From Platycnemis pennipes (taxonomy: Eukaryota; Arthropoda; Insecta; Odonata; Platycnemididae), in assembly GCA_933228895.1 (NCBI GenBank), contig OW121855.1, forward strand, positions 33,804,698-33,868,697: a stretch of DNA of 64,000 nucleotides, in the 5' to 3' direction. Each line of letters starts with the position of its first letter. The first letter of the stretch is position 1. Shown piece by piece: positions 48,330 through 60,320 of the stretch. The position numbers and the translations under genes are program-made. The notes beneath the pieces were generated by a model. It had not been told where the DNA came from. It made no database searches and saw only the letters and a list, made by a program, of their open reading frames with translations.

Positions 48330-48990
48330 CAAAGTTTTGGGCACGGCTGAGGCAGGATGTGGGTGGTAGGTTTAGACATCGATGTAGATACACTCCGCAG
48401 GCCCAGCATACAGATGAAGGAGTGATACCCGAGGCGGGTGGTGAGGGGAAAACTGGATTCTGGGTAGGGGAAATCGGAGATTGGAGGAGAGGGAATGATG
48501 AAGGAGGGGGGACGCAAAGGAGGGGAGCGGGGGATGGGCAAGGGAAGAGGATGAAAATTGGACCCATCTGAGGGATCTCCTCCGCCGGCAGTTTTTGCGA
48601 GAATTTGACGCTATTACGTCCCGGACGTTAACTTCGCCTGTCGACAGTCTGACCGCTGTGCCTGTTCACGGGGGTTATGTTTCCAACAAGGGTGGGAGAG
48701 GGAGGGAGTGGTGGGAGGAGGGGGTGGGAGAGAGAGAGAAAGAGAGAGAGAGCGACAAGAGGATGAATCTATCAGGATTTCATAGCACACAATGGTTGCG
48801 GCGAGATGATGTATTTTCCATCCCGTTATTCCAACTTATTACGGTCGCGTCTTCACTTTTTTGCGCACAGCTGAAACTTATATGACTCACGGTGTTTTTT
48901 GCATGCGAGAGAGAGGGAGGGAAAGAGAGTGGGGAGTGAGGGGGGAAAGAGAGAGAGAGAAAGACGGATGGAGAAGCTGAGTCCGCAAGT
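48330..48990. promoter_or_regulatory. GA-rich CpG block with two GA microsatellites
   Basis: Purine-rich sequence with GA runs at 48728-48752 and 48906-48961 and CpG clusters at 48560-48660. Overlapping frames have low-complexity composition. GAGA-type binding sites would be abundant here. No core promoter is defined. Confidence 0.35.
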
Positions 48991-50095
48991 GGAAAGGGGA
49001 AGTTGTATTATAGAAAGAAAAAGAGCTGGGTAACATTCCACGCATACACTTTTACTGGCCCAATCGCGATTTCAGTGTTACCAAGTCATTTTCAAGGGCA
49101 ATATACCTAAAGATACCCTCCAGGGTATATTACCCATAATAATGACATTGCATCGTCGGCATCACATAAGAGCCAATAAAATTGGAATATTGAACTGTTT
49201 GTCTTTTATCCCCTTGAAGTAAAGTATAACAGGTTGCGGAAAATTTGAAGGCCAGGTGTGCATCGAAAGGTGCTACGTGTATAAAGGATATGAGATCGGA
49301 TGAAAATCAATTACATACATTGTCAAAACACCAAATTGCTTCAGCACAATTTTGCACAAAGATAAATCATAACTGTTTCAAAGGAATTTTCGCTGATTGA
49401 ATCCAAGTATATACCATCATAACTTGTCCATCACCTGCAATTTTGTAATCCATAATGTCCAAAAGTGTCAAAAATGTCTTCATTCTTTATATATAGTACC
49501 TTTCTTTTGACCAAACGGTCTTAGTCTTATTTTGCTTTTCCGGTAACCCCCTAGAATTTTCCAACCTTCATTCGAAACACGTTTTTATTCAAGATTTCAT
49601 CTGGGTTGAATCAAACTTCTTTCATGTCTTTTTTTGTTGGCTCAATCGATTTTGTGGTCACCTTTAGATCGGTGATGAAGCTGAATATTTTCTCTTTCAG
49701 TTTACAGTCGCTCATTCCGGAAAGATGCTTATAATCTGTCATTTAGAAACGAGACGGAGGATAAGTTACGAAGCCAAGCAAATACCCTGGGGAAAGCTAC
49801 ATATTACATGGACATTAGAATTAATTAGCGTTGTTGCCCAAAATTCGGTCAGGTTGTCAAAACCTGGACCTGACGGGAAAATTACGACAGCCAGAAATTT
49901 AAGGTCAGGTACCATCAAATATCAACATACGTTAGCATATTATCATAATTTAGAATCTTCTTTCAAATTCACGTTAAACAGACTTAAGCATATCTTGGAG
50001 ACTCTAGACTAGTAAACAAATAGGATCGTTTACTTTTACGGGTTCTACAGACATTTATTTTATGTTATTAGTGTTCTTATGTATTATATATATAT
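48991..50095. other. AT-rich non-coding stretch
   Basis: A 95-codon plus frame (49725-50012) has no recognised motif. Otherwise nothing is supported. Confidence 0.45.
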
Positions 50096-50447
50096 GGATG
50101 GTTTTTCGGGAGTTTAGGTCCTTTTTTTGAAAATGAAAAATATTTAACTTTTGGCCGACGTTTCGGAAAATGTATTTTTTCCTTCTTCAGGGCCATGGTC
50201 CTTATATTTATAGGGACCTTGTTCAGGGCTTAAGTTCTCTAAGGTGAATTTGTTTAATTTAAAAAAAATCACCTTATTGAACTTAAGCCCTGAAGAAGGA
50301 AAAAATACATTTGTTTAATTTAAAACTAATTCACCTTATTGAACTTAAGCCCTGAAGAAGGAAAAAATACATTTTCCGAAACGTCGGCCAAAAGTTAAAT
50401 ATTTTTCATTTTTTAAAAAAAGGACCTAAACTCCCGAAAAACCATCC
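50096..50447. mobile_element. 352-bp foldback MITE with about 100-bp arms
   Basis: The left arm begins GGATGGTTTTTCGGGAGTTT and runs to TTCTTCAGGG near 50190. The right arm is its inverted copy, from CCCTGAAGAAGG near 50351 to CTCCCGAAAAACCATCC. ATATAT flanks both sides, so a TA duplication is possible. The centre has an internal direct duplication, with a period of about 61 bp, of TGTTTAATTTAAAA, TCACCTTATTGAACTTAAGCC and CTGAAGAAGGAAAAAATACA. Both arms contain the hammerhead-like module. Confidence 0.88.
50341..50396 (+). ncRNA. Hammerhead-like module, best-preserved copy
   Basis: Drawn as a type I hammerhead. Stem I: AACTT (50342-50346) with AAGTT (50392-50396) and GCC (50349-50351) with GGC (50386-50388), separated by a small internal loop. 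Core: CTGAAGA (50352-50358). One extra A (50359). Stem II: GGAAAA (50360-50365) with TTTTCC (50372-50377). GAA (50378-50380), palindromic stem III ACGT (50381-50384), and C (50385) at the expected cleavage position. The extra base between the core and stem II departs from the canonical motif, and the 0-nt stem III loop would require dimers. Activity is unknown. Confidence 0.4.
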
Positions 50448-53229
50448 ATATATTTAATTAAAAAGAGATCTGGAATTCAACTAACCAATTATGTATTATT
50501 ATTCATGACTCTCTCAGATACGGGAAGAATAAAACAATATATTTTGAGAATATAAGAGATTCTATAAATATCTCACATTCAAAACTAAGCAAATAAAACA
50601 TGAATTTAAATACACTCACGATTTAAATACAAGAATTTGCAGGCAATCAAAATAGGGACTACGAATTCATTGAAGTTAACAAACGCCCAATTTAGTCTAT
50701 TCGTACGTTAAGGAAATATACCATTTCTTACTTCTAAAACGTACTTTCCTTTTGAGCGAGTCCTTCCTTTTGACTAGCTGCTTTTAGAGAGAATGAGTAA
50801 ATGCTATCCTTGTATAGGACCTGTAGCGGTGGAAGCTCACTTCTTCATGTTTTCACCTATACCTTTGACAATGCACAACGTTATGTATACGACCGGAAAA
50901 GGATTTAAGTTAGCGATATTAATGTGAAACAAATGGTAATAATTTCTAAAGCAAAACAAAAATAGATTGTCAAGAGTTTGAATAGAGTTGCAGCCCTTCC
51001 TAAAATTACTGGTGACGGTATTAACTACCATTTTAACGATATTGTCGTAAAGACAAGGGATTCGTAATCATTCCAAGAATCGACTGCCATCAACGGGAAT
51101 ATACAGTTTCTACTCAGGAGAGTGCGCGGGAATCGATGTTTGACACGAGGAGACAATAAAGTGGAACTTTCACAAGGCATAGTTCCACAAGCAGGCAACT
51201 CACAGTGATTAGCTCCCAGAGTATCCAAAGCCAAGAATACTAGCGAGGAGGAAACCTGGCAAAGGAAGCCTTTTACGAGCATTTCCTGATGAAGAAGTTT
51301 GTGAGGCAGGCCATGCACTCCATTTCAAGCCTCTTAAGAATAGTCATAGAGTCGAGAATTTCCCGATAAAGTTTCACTTCCTGGAAAGCTTTTCTCCCAC
51401 TTTTTTTGCTCCTTTGTTTACTGCGAAGGCATTGCATTCCGGTCACCTTGGTCGCACTTACTCCTCTCGGGAATGCCGGAAGGTTGGCAGGGGAACGGGG
51501 TTCGGGTGACGGAATGAAAAAATATTACGCGGCAGCAGTCCAATTTAACCGGAGACAAATCCCATTTAACGGCCCCCCTCGCTCGAAGCGAGCTCCTTCC
51601 ATTTTTTTTTCTGACTCTTCATCCTTGCGTCTCCTTCTCCTTACAGGAAACACTCTGGAGATTACAGACCGATGGTCTACCATTCGAAACTGAGAAGTAA
51701 AAACAACTTTTCGCAATTCCATTCTACCCTTTCCCTGCCTCCTGTCTCCCTCTTACTCTCTTTCGTTCTCCTCTGTCAATTCGCCGATTACCGAGTTTTT
51801 GCAGGACCTATCGGATTATCTTCAAGCCAGTCGCATTGTATTACTGTAGGCTATGGAAGACGCGGGTGTATTTTATAACTGTCGCGATTCTAGAATTCCG
51901 CATGACGAATAGCAAAAACATGAAATCTCGCAATGGTAATAGGATAAAATTCATTTCATCATGCTAATAAATAATTAGATTTTTCAAACATACTTTTTCG
52001 TTCAAGCCGAGATGAGCTCTCAATGAAAATTTTCAGTTTAGATTTGAATGTATAGGTCTGCAAGCATAAATTTAAATCAAGCAAAGTGAATCTTTGGTCT
52101 ATCACAAACATGAACATAGTTATACAACTCACTGGTTAATTATAATTGCCAGTTTCACAGGTTGAGTATCTTTCTCCGCACTTCTTATTTCTCCTTAGGG
52201 GAAGTGGTATTTTTTCATTATGATCGTGGTATCTTGATAAATGGGATTATCGTCAGAATTAAGGTCAACTTGGCTGATTCATCTTGACTTCGTACAAACA
52301 TATTCTGTAGCGCGTTATAGAATTTAAATAATAGAACACTGGTTAACATTAGATATCGATGATTGTTTATGGCGACTAAATATTTTTTCCATGTGATAAG
52401 ATGATGGAATCAGGAAAGCAGAAGCAGGAATACAGATTTAAGGTATTCTTATATACGAAAACACTAAATAATAACAGTATGAAATAACCTAAGTTTCCCA
52501 CTTCTAATTCATTTCTCCCCAATTGCTAAATGTGCACCCCGTTATGCATCTCTGAGCAGGGAGAAGATTAAATATGCGCATAGTGATAACCTGCGGCAAA
52601 AAAATATCAAAGAGACTAAACGACTACTAAGCGGTCAAGAGCGGGTTTAAGCGAATTATTTAAACGTGGGCGATGGAATTCCGGAATTGCATGCGGACAT
52701 ACCCACTCTGTAATTAAGAGACCAAGTCCAATCTCAGTCAAGTCGGGATTTCAATCATTTTCCATTTCTGCTACACAATTAAAGAGCTTCAAGATTAGAG
52801 AAAAACAAAACTGCAACGATAAGGAAGATGAAATGATAATGAGCCATTGAATTAAATACCAAGGTACCCGCAAACAGGAAGTAAAGATCCAATCCCGTTA
52901 ATGTGAGGAGCAAAGGAATCTAAAACGGTAGTGGAGCGCAAGCATAGACATTCGGAGATATTTCCACTTGAGCAACGAGAGCAATATCTGTAAATCCACT
53001 CAGGGAAAGAAACACAGATCGGCTGACAAAAAAAATTAAACACTTGGGATCTCACTCACATGTGGCGATCGGTCGAGATATACAATATCCCCCACCGTCG
53101 TAATTGATCCAGAAAGCCCCACAATGATAACGGTACCAGGGACAGAATCCTTCCCAGCAACTCCGGTTCTTCAATATTGAATAATCCAAGCGGTAGCTAA
53201 GTATTAACACGGGCAATTTATACCGAGAT
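50448..53229. other. AT-rich non-coding stretch with a small CpG cluster
   Basis: No gene is recognised. A moderate CpG cluster lies at about 51380-51660 with short overlapping frames on both strands. Confidence 0.45.
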
Positions 53230-53610
53230 CGACCAAGATATCAGCAGGAGGACTTTTTCTCCTCCCCTATACGAGAAACTCCCACGGATAGACTAAGAGG
53301 TAATTTCCTCGAGGATGCGTTGGATTGGAGACGAGTAGGAAGGAAAGATTTACATGTATCGGGGACGGAAATGAAGAAGGACGCCGTGGAAGGTGCAGGC
53401 GGCGGCACGGGATCCGCGTGAAGGAGAGACGATAAGCGGCGCAAACGAGGGGATGGAGATGTTATCATCGGGAGGGTCTTTTTGATCGCCTTGCTGTGGT
53501 CACCCCGAGTGATGGAACTGAGATGGGCAGCGAGGCACGGACCATCGACACGATTTAAAAGAGCGTCTTCGTCCTCTCGGGCTGGTTCGTCGATTTTGTC
53601 GTGAGCATGG
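53230..53610. promoter_or_regulatory. CpG-rich block with 190-codon minus frame
   Basis: CpG-dense segment. The minus frame 53241-53813 is longer than the CpG block and less skewed in composition than the other block-associated frames, but it has no signal peptide, domain or zinc-binding pattern that I recognise. It is listed as regulatory-like DNA, with an unlikely gene as the alternative. Confidence 0.3.
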
Positions 53611-53890
53611 GATCCAGAGAGATGACAATAAATGGTCCACCCACGGATTGGAAAGATTTCACCGCGCGATATTTCTCTATCGGCATGCCGACAGATTTCA
53701 TTCGTGCAGTAATATCTCCAAAATATCAAAGAATGGAATGTTGTTTGGACATATGTATGAGCTAATGGACTAGTGTGCGCACCGGGAAAAATTGTAATGA
53801 TTATTGCGCTCATTATGCTTAAGAAGTTCTATACTATATTCTCCAACACGAAGGCATGTTTCATGGGAAAGGAAGTAGTTCACTCCGGCG

Positions 53891-54067
53891 ATAATTACAT
53901 ATCAGTAAATCACTCTTTTCTGTTTTCTATGGCTTCTCGGGAATAGATGACGCTCATATGCCATATGTCATATGCCAATCAGATAATCACATATTAGTAA
54001 ATCACTCTTTTCTCTTTTCTATGGCTTCTCGGGAATAGATGACGCTCATATAATCATGCCAATCAGG
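53891..54067. repeat. Tandem duplication, 92-bp unit
   Basis: ATAATTACATATCAGTAAAT at 53891 recurs as ATAATCACATATTAGTAAAT at 53983. The copies share the whole block through CTATGGCTTCTCGGGAATAG and ATGACGCTCATAT to GCCAATCAG. The first copy has an extra CATATG/TCATATG segment. A recent event, judging by the near identity. Confidence 0.9.
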
Positions 54068-55317
54068 TTCATTGTAGTTTTACACACTAATTACAAATAT
54101 ATGAACTCAGAAACCTCAAATAATTCGCGAATTCTTCTGTATAATGCCTTCTAAAAGTTTTTGCTACATGCTTTTGGAATAATAACAAACTGAGATTTTT
54201 GTAATCATATTGAAAGGCGCATATTTTAGAAAGTGAAAAAAATCCACATTCAAATTTCATTCGTGTTTGAAATCACAGGATCACAGACAGAAATCAAAGC
54301 CACATGAGGTGCGATTAAGCTATTATCCATAGTATAAAAAGGACTGGCCTGACTGATTTACTTAGTTATCAACGTAGTCTCAACTACTGGTGACGAAAAA
54401 GTGAAATTGTTAGGAATATCCCTATCATGCTGCAGGGACGATTTCATAGAATTTAAATAGATATTCACGCCTGCATTAAAGTTCATGCTAAATGACGACT
54501 TTGAGAGTTGAAGTACGAACTTTGGAGAGATGATTTTCACCCTAACCTCTCTTTGTACGACAGAGTTCAAGAACGACTTGTACCTAGGATTAACATTTAT
54601 CAGGAGTAAATATTATAGATATAGGAACTTGGATATTATTTTCAAGAAAAATAAGAGATAAAGCTAACTCTCAATTCAGTTGGTAAATCAAAAGTAACGT
54701 GTGATTTTGAAAATACCAGGCAACCGCGGGAAACATTAAACGCAGTCTTTGTTAACTTAAAGCTTATGGCAGTGCCATTTCTAACAGTTTTTCCTGCGAA
54801 AAAAAGTTTTTTGCCTATGCACTTTTGTACGTAACCTTACACCTATTTTTGTTTCTACAATTGCTGATCACCACGCGAAAATCACTATTTACAATAATAG
54901 ATTTCTCTTCGGAGGGCTATCAATCATTTTTGGTACTGTTCCAACTCATAATCTGCTTCATCCTCCCAGTTGCCACTGTAGGCAAATAAACCTGTATAAT
55001 ATCTAAATTTGTAGGATCTGCCTAAATCATCCTCACCAGTGGAATACTACCACTCTCCTACTCTATATTCACCACCAATTAGCATAATTTTCTGCTCATC
55101 AGCAAAGCTACGCCCGCCTCCTCTCGTCCACTGTAAAATAAATTGCCCCATAATCATCGTATCAGTAGTCCCCACACTCTTTCTATCTAACCTTGGCAAA
55201 GATGTATCATGTCAAAACTCCATTCAGCATTTTTGTTCTGTACTTTCTACCCTACCAGAAGGAGAATATGTATTTACAGATGGTGATGAAAAACTTGGGA
55301 GTAAGAAGAAAGTTTAA
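54068..55317. other. AT-rich non-coding stretch
   Basis: No supported feature. The end may include decayed LINE sequence belonging to the next entry. Confidence 0.45.
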
Positions 55318-55700
55318 CTAGAGCGTACTCCTTTATGGGTTTTAGCCATGGACGATAACGAGCGCATAAAAAGCAAGACCGGAGGAATTAGAAATATGGT
55401 ATTATGGGAAAATGATGAAGACAAATGGATGGATCAAGTAACAAAAGAAAAAGTTCTAAGACGATATGAAAAAAGGAGCACAATGAAAACTTAAAAAGGA
55501 GACAATACAACGAAACCGGTCAAGTCGTGAGGCATGATCGTCTGACGGAGAGTTGTCAACGGAAAAGCAAATGTGAAGAAGGGGAAAGGACGGCTTCTTA
55601 AGCGATGCAAAGGTAGTGAAAAAAGAGAAGAATCATGTCCATAGGAAGAGGTTGGCATAAGAAATAATGAATAGAGAGCTGTATCAAACCATTCAAAAAA
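55318..55700 (+). pseudogene. LINE ORF2 C-terminal remnant, plus strand
   Basis: A 58-codon open frame (55318-55491) translates to PLWVLAMDDNERI, IRNMVLWENDEDK and WMDQVTKEKVLRRYEKRS. This matches the post-reverse-transcriptase stretch of arthropod LINE ORF2 (YGSExW, RIExFEMWCWRRM, WTDxVTNEEVLRRVxEER). After the stop, shifted frames give TGQVVRHDRLTES, which fits the next conserved segment (IGHVLRHDxLL). Frameshifts and stops show that it is inactive. The rest of the element is missing. Confidence 0.7.
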
Positions 55701-56644
55701 TAAGGCTGATAATGATGATTATCTCTAACTCTCTAACTATTAACACAGATCCCTCAAACAATCGCTCTCCTCCCCATAGTCTTCAAATCTGCTCCTCTTG
55801 TCATTCCTGCTCTAAACTTACGCGCCAATAAGGCATTGTTCGTATGCTACTCGTACCAGTCCCGATATAAATACCCAGTGAGCTTGAAAAGAGTCTCAAT
55901 GTTGCCACAATTCATCCCTAAGTATATAATTGATCATTAATTTTTGCAACGGCCTAACTTAGGACCGAAAGTTGCATAGACTACCTTTCGCCTGGACTGT
56001 GCCCTTCAACGTATGGATGTCCAAACCAGGGGCAATATTCATTACGTACTTAAGTTCAGCTCCAGGGTCATAAAAAGCGCCATTATAAGTTCGCAGAGCA
56101 TGGATGGACTATTTATTGGGCAAGAAAGGATATCGGTTACAGGAGATGAATTCGATTAAGAAGCAATAAATAAATTAAAGGTCCTTGAATATATAAAAGA
56201 AGCAGGCTTATTATAATGCATAAGATATATGCATGTTCATGGGTAATGGTGAAAAAATAAAGAGGATATTATAAACCCTTTTCAGCATACGCTCTAAGGC
56301 GGTAGAAAATCACCGTAACCTCGATAATGGAATGTGCCAATGTCGATCAAGTATAGGAAGACATTTTGAAACTCAAAACTGGCCCAATATTTTTACTTTG
56401 CGTCAAAAGAGACAAAAGGCATTAGAATCCTACATTAGATATTTTTTATGAAGATTCAGAATATTAGACCGTAAACCTTCTCATGTAACGCTTTAAAGTA
56501 TCAATGATCTATCTCTGCCAGGGATATGTAGCGGGACTGTTTGGCTTTCAACATTGCCTTCAATGAATTCGACCGTTCTGCTAAGTACCAGAGTACAAAA
56601 ACATAATTTATCGTATGATGATATTGTAAATATTGAAGTTTCAA
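55701..56644. other. AT-rich non-coding stretch
   Basis: No supported feature. Confidence 0.5.
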
Positions 56645-56646
56645 TA

Positions 56647-57473
56647 GGGTAGTTTCCTTCATCAAAGGAAACGGACTTCATTGATTGCGATTTGTGCCCT
56701 GCCATAAATGTATTTAATTTACGCAAAAAGTTTGTATTGAGAAATCCCAGTTTACTAGAGAATTATATGTTAATTTTAAGGCCATTTGAAAAGGCTCTGA
56801 AATGGCGGGGTGCGCTGCCTTCTTGCTGACGTAACAGGGAGGTAGTTTACGTTGCGAAGCATAGGAAAATTCGTCTCCTGAACTTACCGTTGTATTTCAG
56901 GGTCCCTCAGCTCTAGTGAATATTTAATAGTATTAACCTATAAAAACTATCAATGTTGGAAAAGAATTCTCAGTTAAACATGGTATTATTAGTCATTTTA
57001 TAGGCTCAAGGACGTCCTGCTCGCTGTGTCTTCTGCTACGACGAAGCATGGCGTGAAGGTCGTGCGGCGATAGGCGAACTACATGATATGCTTGTGAAAG
57101 GAATACTGACTGATTTTAAATGAATCAACTGCATAAGTCATGTTAAATAAATAAATAAATGTTAATTATAATTAATTAACGGAATAAATATGCCTCCAAT
57201 ACTTGTTCATAAGCTTTAACGGAGTGCGGCGTCTATTTGGAAGCGTCCGCAGCACCACCTGGTGGCAGGTAGAGGAAATACTTTGACGTCAAACGTAGGA
57301 TTAACCGGCATGCAATAGTTTGCCGTCGCGTTTTCGCGCCATTGATATTTTTCAGTTTTTAATTAATGAGGAAAAATACTTAACGTCATTTAAAAATCGA
57401 ACGGCTTAAAACACGTACTCCAGAGGTTATAAACTTTCGATCAAGACAATAAAAAAATAATAGGAAACTACCC
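56647..57473. mobile_element. TA-flanked 827-bp inverted-repeat element
   Basis: The ends GGGTAGTTTCCT and AGGAAACTACCC are perfect inverted repeats flanked on both sides by TA (56645-56646 and 57474-57475), as expected for Tc1/mariner-type target duplication. The interior has a short AT-rich (AATA)n run near 57150 and a CpG-richer 3' part with GCACCACCTGGTGGCAGG at about 57252. An open stretch at 57003-57121 (GRPARCVFCYDEAW) is too short to call. No transposase is visible, so it is non-autonomous. Confidence 0.82.
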
Positions 57474-57839
57474 TATTCACTACGACAATGCACATCATCT
57501 ACTAGTGTGAATATAATGAAACTCGTATTGCACAATTTATTTATGTGGAAAGATTTTCCATACGGATAAAAGCATATTAAATTGAATTCACGAAAATATG
57601 AAATTTTATGCATTTAGATAGGAGTAATCATAGAGTAATGGTCGTATAAGTTACCCAAGAGATTGAAAAAATAGTTAAAAACACTTGGTTATTACGTAAA
57701 ACTGTGCAACAGAATTAATGTTAGAGTCGGCGAGGTAATTTGACAAAATTTCTTAGGGCCCAAGATATATCCTAAAATTCTCCGCCTTGAAATTCTACTC
57801 TGTTTCTCCATGGCTCTTGAACTTCAGCCCGGCAACTAC
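57474..57839. other. AT-rich non-coding stretch
   Basis: No supported feature. Confidence 0.5.
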
Positions 57840-58270
57840 CTACTGATCCAAAAACGATCGCGGCAAAGGCGGCTCATTTCATCGTCAAAGCGGGAGAAAA
57901 CGAAGAGAAGGGGGGAATGGAGTCATTATCTAAAAAAAACGAGCTCGTGTGGACAAGGAAGGAGAAAAAAATAGAAAGCGAAATCACGAGGAGATCGCTG
58001 TTGATTGTTTAAAAGCGTCCCGCGAGGTCGACTGGCTACACCTCTTGCGACGGAGCCAAAAATCTCAACAATGGAGGGGTCGTGGACCATCGCAACCGCG
58101 CGGTTATAAAAGAGGATGAGGATAATAGCCTAAGAATAATGGTTGTCGTGGGAGACGTCAGGAAGGTAAGCAAAGGAAGAGAGAAAGAGTGGATGATGGA
58201 TAGTGGCGGGCGCTGTGTGGAGTGGAGGAAAGGTAGTGCTAGGGAAGGGAAGAAGAGACGAAAACGATGA
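57840..58270. promoter_or_regulatory. CpG-rich block
   Basis: CpG-enriched and purine-rich on the plus strand (GGGAAGAAGAGACG near 58248). The 138-codon minus frame (58036-58452) is leucine, serine and phenylalanine rich, as expected of a pyrimidine strand. No gene is recognised. Confidence 0.3.
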
Positions 58271-59739
58271 GAAAGAATCCAAAACAACAAATATACCACA
58301 AAATAACTATACTTAAAATCCATTAGAGAAGATAAAATCCCAATTAACAATACAGCTACATCTCTGCACTTTCTCGAGCTCTTGACATTAGTCGGACGAC
58401 TGGAGTCTATAAGCCAAAAGAGCTGTAAAGTTATTACATATTTATAAATCATATCCTAATTCAAGGGGATCTAACATTCTTTCATCATTTCCTCGGCAGT
58501 ATTCCTCAGCAGCTTCTCGGCTGACGATCGTCAAGATCATGTACGTAGGCTTCCCTCTTCTGCTTATTTCAAGCAGGCTTCTGCTTATTTCAAGTACCAA
58601 GTGGAATAAAAGAAAGAACTGTAGAATGATTCAATATTATAAGGCACTAATTAAGCTAGATAATAAAAAGAAATGTGATCTCTGAATGCAATTTTGAACA
58701 ATTCATCTACCACCCGCAATCACATATTCCCAATTTTTTTAAGTCATTGCGACGAGCAATTCTGTTTGGCAGCAATTCAACAGGATATAATTTTACTGGA
58801 GATATCTCTGCAGTCGTATAAAACCGAAAAATATGATGCACCGCTTAGTACGCATCCTTATCATCAGTAATTCTATCCTTGAACTAAATATACAAGCTCA
58901 GATTACATAAGGCACGTTAGAGAATTTTCTTATTACATAAACCACCCCGAAATGGTGAAAATACGAGTTACTTTTAACATATTCCACCAGATTTCAAATA
59001 CCTAGTCGCAGAACGTTAACTGAGAAAAGACTGGGCTCTTTGTTTGATACCATCTGAAATAGCGTCGGTTACCGTGATTTCACTCTCGTCTACAAAATTG
59101 ATTTTCACAGTAATGGCTGCCTACTGGAGAATTTATTGGTTCCCAATCCTATTGTTTGCTTTTGCTCCATAGGATGGTGAAAACTATCTTAGTCCTGATT
59201 TTACTATATAAAATCAACAAATAATTTTTCGAATTCATGCAAAATTATTCGGTTTGCACAAAACTTTTCCATAAAGGTGCTTGCATTTTAAAATAATTTA
59301 GTGAGATTTTTCCGGTTTCTTATATTGCTCTATTTTCTATTATTTCTTATGTGTCGCGTGTATTTATGTAATTCTCTATCTCGTTGTACATGCATCTTTT
59401 TCTCTTTTTTTATTCTCTATTTTACTATAAAAGACGCTCACAATTGTACACATAATTGACGAGGGGTTAATTGGCAGAAGGGATAGTACTGTCACGTTTT
59501 CGACCCAATGTTATGCAAAAATAATATTTTATAAATTTTATTATAGTCAATCGTGTGTATTTGGAGCGAGAATAGAAAACTCGACCCTATTCATGTGGCT
59601 CGAAATGATGCCTAACTCCCTCAACAACGAGTTGACTGCCGATGAAGCGCTTTCTCCCATCACGACCTTCAATACTCCTCAATATCCTCCACAATCCCCA
59701 TTACTACTTCTCCCAATTTCCTCCGACAACTTCTCTCCT
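58271..59739. other. AT-rich non-coding stretch
   Basis: A 17-bp direct repeat CTTCTGCTTATTTCAAG occurs at 58557 and 58578 (period 21). Nothing else is supported. Confidence 0.45.
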
Positions 59740-59990
59740 CCCCTTTAAATGCACTCCTTGGAGCACGGAAAGAATGCGAGAAAAAACGGCGGAATGAGGA
59801 ATGAGGCAGGTGGGAATTCGCGAGAGAGGGAGACGGACGAATTAATAACCCACGGCCATTCCCGGACTGCTGCTCCTCATCCCGGCAACGAAGACGAAAG
59901 CAAAGGAACAGATCCTTCGGATGAAGAGGGTCGGCCTGCCGAGAACACCGTAATAGCGAGTGGGATGAAGTAATAATGATGGGGTCCCTC
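59740..59990. promoter_or_regulatory. CpG-enriched block
   Basis: A local CpG cluster with overlapping short frames on both strands (59749-59973 plus, 59842-60096 minus). Composition is charged on the plus strand, with no domain. Confidence 0.25.
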
Positions 59991-60320
59991 GATGCATCGT
60001 GTCCATCCCTGGGCCCTTGAAGTGAGTCACGCGTCGGAAATCAATAATTATACCGATACTTGGACGATCTGCGAAGTGCATACCGTGCGTTTCCATCTAC
60101 AGCTGAGAGACAGATGAATTCAAAACTGGAACTCAAGGAGCGAGAGTTAAATATTTCAGGAGTTCAAATGAAAAGTGATGCTGGAAATCACTTCTAGGAA
60201 TACAAATAGGCATACATAGAATTGATTCATTTATTAAACCAATTATTGGAATATTAATTATGATGCGGACATATCAAGCAACAGACACTCAGCCACGAAT
60301 ATTTCATCAGTTTTGTAGCT

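Noticed and set aside
55505..55520. Hammerhead-like GAAACCGGTC at the LINE remnant
   Set aside because: No CTGANGA or stem II lies upstream; the match is part of decayed coding sequence.
58800..58870. Another hammerhead-like module (CTGATGATAAGG on the minus strand)
   Set aside because: A CTGATGA and a possible stem are present, but no GAAA or palindrome follows at the right distance.
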